NCBI GenBank assembly: GCA_028554795.2
Contig: CM068825.1
Location: 151,688,053-151,752,052, forward strand
DNA: 64,000 nucleotides
Source of the DNA: Sinohyriopsis cumingii
Lineage: Eukaryota; Mollusca; Bivalvia; Unionida; Unionidae
Direction: 5' to 3'
In this document: piece by piece, positions 60,419 to 64,000 of the stretch
How positions within the stretch are numbered: position 1 is the stretch's first letter
Layout: the number at the start of each line of letters is the position of its first letter
Notes under the pieces: model-generated
What the model was told of the DNA's origin: nothing
The model's database searches: none
Seen by the model: the letters and a program-made list of their open reading frames with translations, nothing else
Position numbers and translations under genes: made by a program

Positions 60419-60437
60419 ACTTTTTTTGCTCTGCACG
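59969..60437 (-). CDS. LRR gene, first coding exon (Ser-rich acidic N-terminus)
   Basis: The exon begins after a strong polypyrimidine tract and AG (60438-60439) and ends at EEI before a GTAAG donor (59968). The ATG at 60418 is preceded by 19 nt of untranslated exon, so a separate upstream 5' UTR exon must exist. The 150 encoded residues are Ser/Thr-rich with an acidic stretch DDDDESDDE near residue 30. They also carry short repeats of the type STAIPSFRS and basic/Ser segments. The exon ends in TVDWEEI, leading into the first LRR in phase 0. The composition suggests a disordered, phosphorylatable region; that is inference. Confidence 0.8.
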
Positions 60438-61204
60438 CTAAAGAAGTAAAAAAAAAAAATCACTGAAGAAAGATCAACAAAATTCATTTCAAAATTTCTC
60501 AGTATTTCGTGGGAAGTTAGACATGACTACAGACTGGGTTGAACTGTCTCATAATTTTGACAAATGTTGACCAATATACAAAAATATTTTCTTAAAATTC
60601 CAAGTCAAAAATGTATTTATGTGTAGAGCATTATTGTTCTCAAACTCTATCACAATTTAATCATAAACATCAAGGAAGTCACTTATGTAGCTAAAATTAC
60701 ACATATACTTTACAGGTGCCTAATTTTATCACTGTATCATAAATTTTGCTTATTTACCCACATGATTAGAATCAAATTTCTGTACTGAGATTACCTTTAA
60801 CAAAGTTCATACATAGGTGTGTAAACTCCCTTAACTCCTGTACCACTTAGCCTTGAAACTGATTATAACTTGAATCAATGACATGTATATGGGTGTTGAC
60901 TGTACCAACATTTATAAAACTTTGACCACATCCCTAGTAGAAGGGCTAAGGATTTAAATGGAACCCCAAAAAATATATTTTTAAAACTTCTACTGTCCTG
61001 CAGTCCCAACCCTAAAACCATATAAGCAGGATCAGGGCATGGAAAGATGAGGTTATGTCCATGAAAATATCTGAACCCAGGAAAACAATACATTACCAGC
61101 ATTACACCACAGAAAATGCTTTGCAGTAAATAAGTAAAATTTATCATACAGTGATAAAATTAGGCACCTGTATGGTATATTTGTAATTTTTATAGGTTTA
61201 ATGA

Positions 61205-61460
61205 TACTTGCTAGTATTGATAGGCTATACATGACAGCCAATATGAATGATGGGCTACACATGGCAGCCAATATGAATGATGGGCTATACATGGCAGCCA
61301 ATATGAATGATGGGCTATACATTGCAGCCAATAGGAATGATGAGCTACACATGGCAGCCAATATGAATGATGGGCTACACATGGCAGCCAATATGAATGA
61401 TGGGCTGTACATGGCAGCCAATATGAATGATGGGCTATACATGGCAACCAATATGAATGG
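61205..61460. repeat. 35-bp minisatellite made from a SINE fragment
   Basis: Seven units of GGGCTATACATGGCAGCCAA, TATGAATGATG. The flanks continue as SINE family B sequence: TAGGCTATACATGACAGCC on the left and AATGGTGGCAGAAGAACCTG on the right, matching TAGGCTATACATGGC, AGCCAGTAT and GGTGGAGGAAGAACC in the SINEs at 40040-40304 and 45341-45582. The opposite-strand frames are periodic artefacts. Confidence 0.9.
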
Positions 61461-61529
61461 TGGCAGAAGAACCTGGGAAAATCCTGACATTGCTGAAACA
61501 ATCTCTGAGAAACCTGAGCTGTAACAAGA

Positions 61530-62220
61530 TTTTCAAGATGGCCACCATGATGGGCATACTGGATGTAAAACCAGCACCCTTTTCATATAGTACAAAGTAA
61601 ACAAGATAAGAAGTTATTTGGTCAAAACCATATGTCAATATGACCATCCACTCAGGAATTTCTGATGCAGTTTAACAAGATGGTTGTCACAGTGGTCATA
61701 CCGAATGCAAGATCACTAGAGACTGACAAGACAAATTAACAAGCATTTTGGTGAAAACCTCTTATTATTATGACTTTCTACTTAGGAGAATTAGCCATAA
61801 TAGTAGTTTAAATATGGTGGCAATTATGTACATATTGGATGTCAGATTTGCACCATTTTCATTCAGGACCAACCAGACATCACACAACAAGAAATCCATT
61901 TATCAAGCAATAAAAAGATTTTCACAATGGCCACCATAATGGCAGTCTGACTGACAACAGTTTCATTTAGGACCAGCTAGACATAGGAACACCATATCAA
62001 TATGACTTCCTGTTCAGAAGGAACCGCCAAAACAATATTCTAAGATTGTTGCCATGGTGGCAATATCAGATGGCAATAGTAGATGTAAAACCAACACCAT
62101 TTTCATTCAGGACCATCTATACATCAAAATAACTTTTTCAGAGAAAACCTCATACTGATATAACCATGCATTCAGAATAGATATCAATAAAAAGATTTTC
62201 AATATGGATGCTGTGACAGA
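61530..62220. repeat. Tandem repeat, ~150-160-bp units
   Basis: Four units with AAGATGGCCACCATGATGG, ATGTAAAACCAGCACC, TTTTCATTCAGGACCA and CATATGTCAATATGACC, diverged from each other. Confidence 0.75.
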
Positions 62221-62379
62221 CATATTGGTGTCATATATATCTATATTGTGTATATCTATATTGTGTCTTTAACTTTTGATCCATTACTGTAGATTGCAAC
62301 GAACTATAAGTAGGTGTTTACTAGTTTTAAACTAGGCATTAATATTGAACCTGCTGACAAGTTTTAAGGTAAGTTCCCA

Positions 62380-64000
62380 CTAGACGACTAAGTCAAGTTG
62401 ATTGTGTATTAAAATAAGTCATATAGAAGATATTGTGACTCAGAGTCATAATAGAGTCGTGGAGATGTATATAAGGACAGAGTCAAACAATTATTTTGAT
62501 TCCTAGTTCCTATTTACAAGTATTATTCTTTTTTAATATCAGTATGCAGATGTGTTTAAGGTTGTGTTTAGATTTAGTTTGAGAGGACTCATTTAATTTA
62601 AAATTATGTATTGGAACTACAAAGTGTTCACGTGGCAGTCTGTGCTAAAGCAACATTCAGGATTTTTGTGAATTCATTCAAAAGAAATTTTGGACAATGT
62701 CACTGTGATACATCAAGACTTTTGGCATTTCCGCACATTCAAGAATATTGGTACAACAGCACATTTAAGACCAAGATTTCATTTGGTCTATAATTTAAAT
62801 AAATTTGGATGTATATGCATTCGGAAATAGGTAATCCTCAGAAACGTGATCATCGAAAACTTATTACTGGATAATCGGCTTAGTATGCGATTTCATTTTG
62901 CAAGGAGTTTTTCCTTTATTCCTTCTCATGGTTGTTATCTTGCAGCAGAACAAGATTTGGATGTACTTCAGCAGAATTCATATGAAAGCGCATAACTCGT
63001 GGTGTTGAGTTGTCAGGAGCGATACGCCAAAAGAAGCTTCACCCACCTTGTTCTTTGAGTAATTCTTTGTCTTGAATGGCCTAATGGTAAAACTCCTACT
63101 TGACGTCCGAGAGTACTTGGCACGGATCCCCCAACTCTTGTCTTCACTCGCCCTTCCATGATGACAACCTAGTTAGTTGTGTCCAATTATACCGCCGACA
63201 TCGATTTTGTTTACCTTGGAGCCCACAGCCATTTCGGAATTCGACTGGTACTCATAATGTTACCAAAGAATCAAATATTTTAGTAATAATTTTGAAACCA
63301 GTCCTCATAAAGAGTGTACGAAAATCTTTGAAAAATCCCGATTAGACCATCACGTGCCGTAGCCATGTGTTCGAATCGATTGAAAAGCCGCGAACGAGAT
63401 GAAAACGTAAATCTTGAAATCGCATCAAAATCAGTGGCATTTCCAACAACAAACATTGAAATAAAGGATGTTTTTATGAATATCAAGTTTATCAATAAAC
63501 TATTTAATTATTTTATTCATTGAATAGTATACTTAATATAACTGACAGATTGTATACTATAATTTGCTCCGCCTCATGGGAATACTCAACAGACAATACC
63601 GCAAGATGTTACCTGTAAACGAAACTGAATTATTAATGTACTTACTGTGCTGTATACGTATGGAATGCCTAACATCAGTCGAAGTTAACAGGTGATTCAC
63701 CATGTGAAGGATTTTATCCGATTTGTATGTATTTGGTTTATGTGAATTTTATTCACTTATTTGATAATTTGTACTCGAAGCAGGGGACAAATTAATACAA
63801 GATATATGAATTCGACAGAGAAAAATATTAGTTTTGCGTGCAATATAGAGTGATGATTCATTATACTTGCACCTTGAATAGAACTGATATATTTTGGTCA
63901 GTTGCTATAAAATTAGTTAAGTTTTACAAGATGAAAATATTTATTTTAAAAAATCAAGACATGAAATTTTCATGATACCCTCTAAGCTTACTGTTCACGA
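62380..64000. other. Region upstream of the LRR gene; higher-GC block at about 62.9-63.45 kb
   Basis: GC and CpG content rise between about 62900 and 63450 (GGAGCGATACGCC, AAGCCGCGAACGAG), unlike the rest of the window. This could be the promoter/5' exon of the minus-strand LRR gene or of a gene on the plus strand. The small frames at 63100-63345, 63280-63495 and 63365-63520 have no recognised domain. I cannot define a start site. Confidence 0.35.

Noticed and set aside
61053-61524. Frames with repeated YMAANMNDGL- and SFILAAMYSP-type peptides
   Set aside because: These are translations of the 35-bp SINE-derived minisatellite.
63075-63145. tRNA-like start GGCCTAATGGTAAAACTCC
   Set aside because: It resembles a box A, but no box B or foldable cloverleaf follows at the proper distance.

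Overview
This is an AT-rich animal genome window with split genes, GT..AG introns, tRNA-derived SINEs, LINE fragments, MITEs and many minisatellites. The style of the repeats suggests a mollusc, probably a bivalve: tRNA-headed SINEs ending in (CA)n or (CAA)n, CR1/L2-type LINE tails, 'aaagggcaataactc'-type dispersed repeats and Polinton elements. That assignment is inference from repeat style. I see no bacterial genes, rRNA, CRISPR array or confident tRNA gene.

Host gene. One multi-exon leucine-rich-repeat (LRR) gene on the minus strand spans nearly the whole window. Its first coding exon (60418-59969) encodes a Ser-rich, acidic, low-complexity N-terminus. The remaining exons encode SDS22-like LRRs: 55058-54969, 42009-41938, 38724-38666, 37104-37052, 32539-32397, 31205-31047, 27381-27326, 24654-24531, (24478-24341) and 2363-2229. 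Intron phases agree across every junction. The chain gives 493 codons with the doubtful exon and 447 without it. The 5' UTR exon and the 3' end are not identified.

Mobile elements in its introns. (1) A decayed Polinton/Maverick-like element at about 42.2-52.1 kb has capsid, virion, protease, packaging-ATPase, zinc-ribbon/PLA2, integrase and SF1-helicase remnants. I could not see a PolB. (2) A 5'-truncated CR1/L2-type LINE at 6.16-8.18 kb lies inside a 7.6-kb array of a 30-bp satellite (5.1-12.76 kb). (3) Two tandem piggyBac-like MITEs with TTAA ends lie at 3.79-4.42 and 4.55-5.09 kb. (4) A pogo/Tigger-like element with TA ends lies at 22.5-23.9 kb. (5) There are at least two tRNA-derived SINE families. 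One copy has a clean 12-bp target-site duplication inside the Polinton remnant.

Tandem repeats. More than twenty different minisatellites fill the introns. Two have a traceable source: a 50-bp array (20.75-22.0 kb) built from the edge of an LRR exon copy, and a 35-bp array (61.2-61.46 kb) built from an internal piece of a SINE. The tract from 18.9 to 24.7 kb looks like a series of duplicated LRR exons in successive stages of decay.

Region by region: 0-5 kb, last visible exons, minisatellites and MITEs; 5-12.8 kb, 30-bp satellite with LINE; 12.8-24.3 kb, minisatellites, decayed LRR exon copies and a Tigger-like element; 24.3-42 kb, LRR exons separated by repeats and SINEs; 42-52 kb, Polinton remnant; 52-60 kb, dispersed repeats and one exon; 60-64 kb, first coding exon, SINE-derived minisatellite and a higher-GC segment that may be upstream regulatory DNA.
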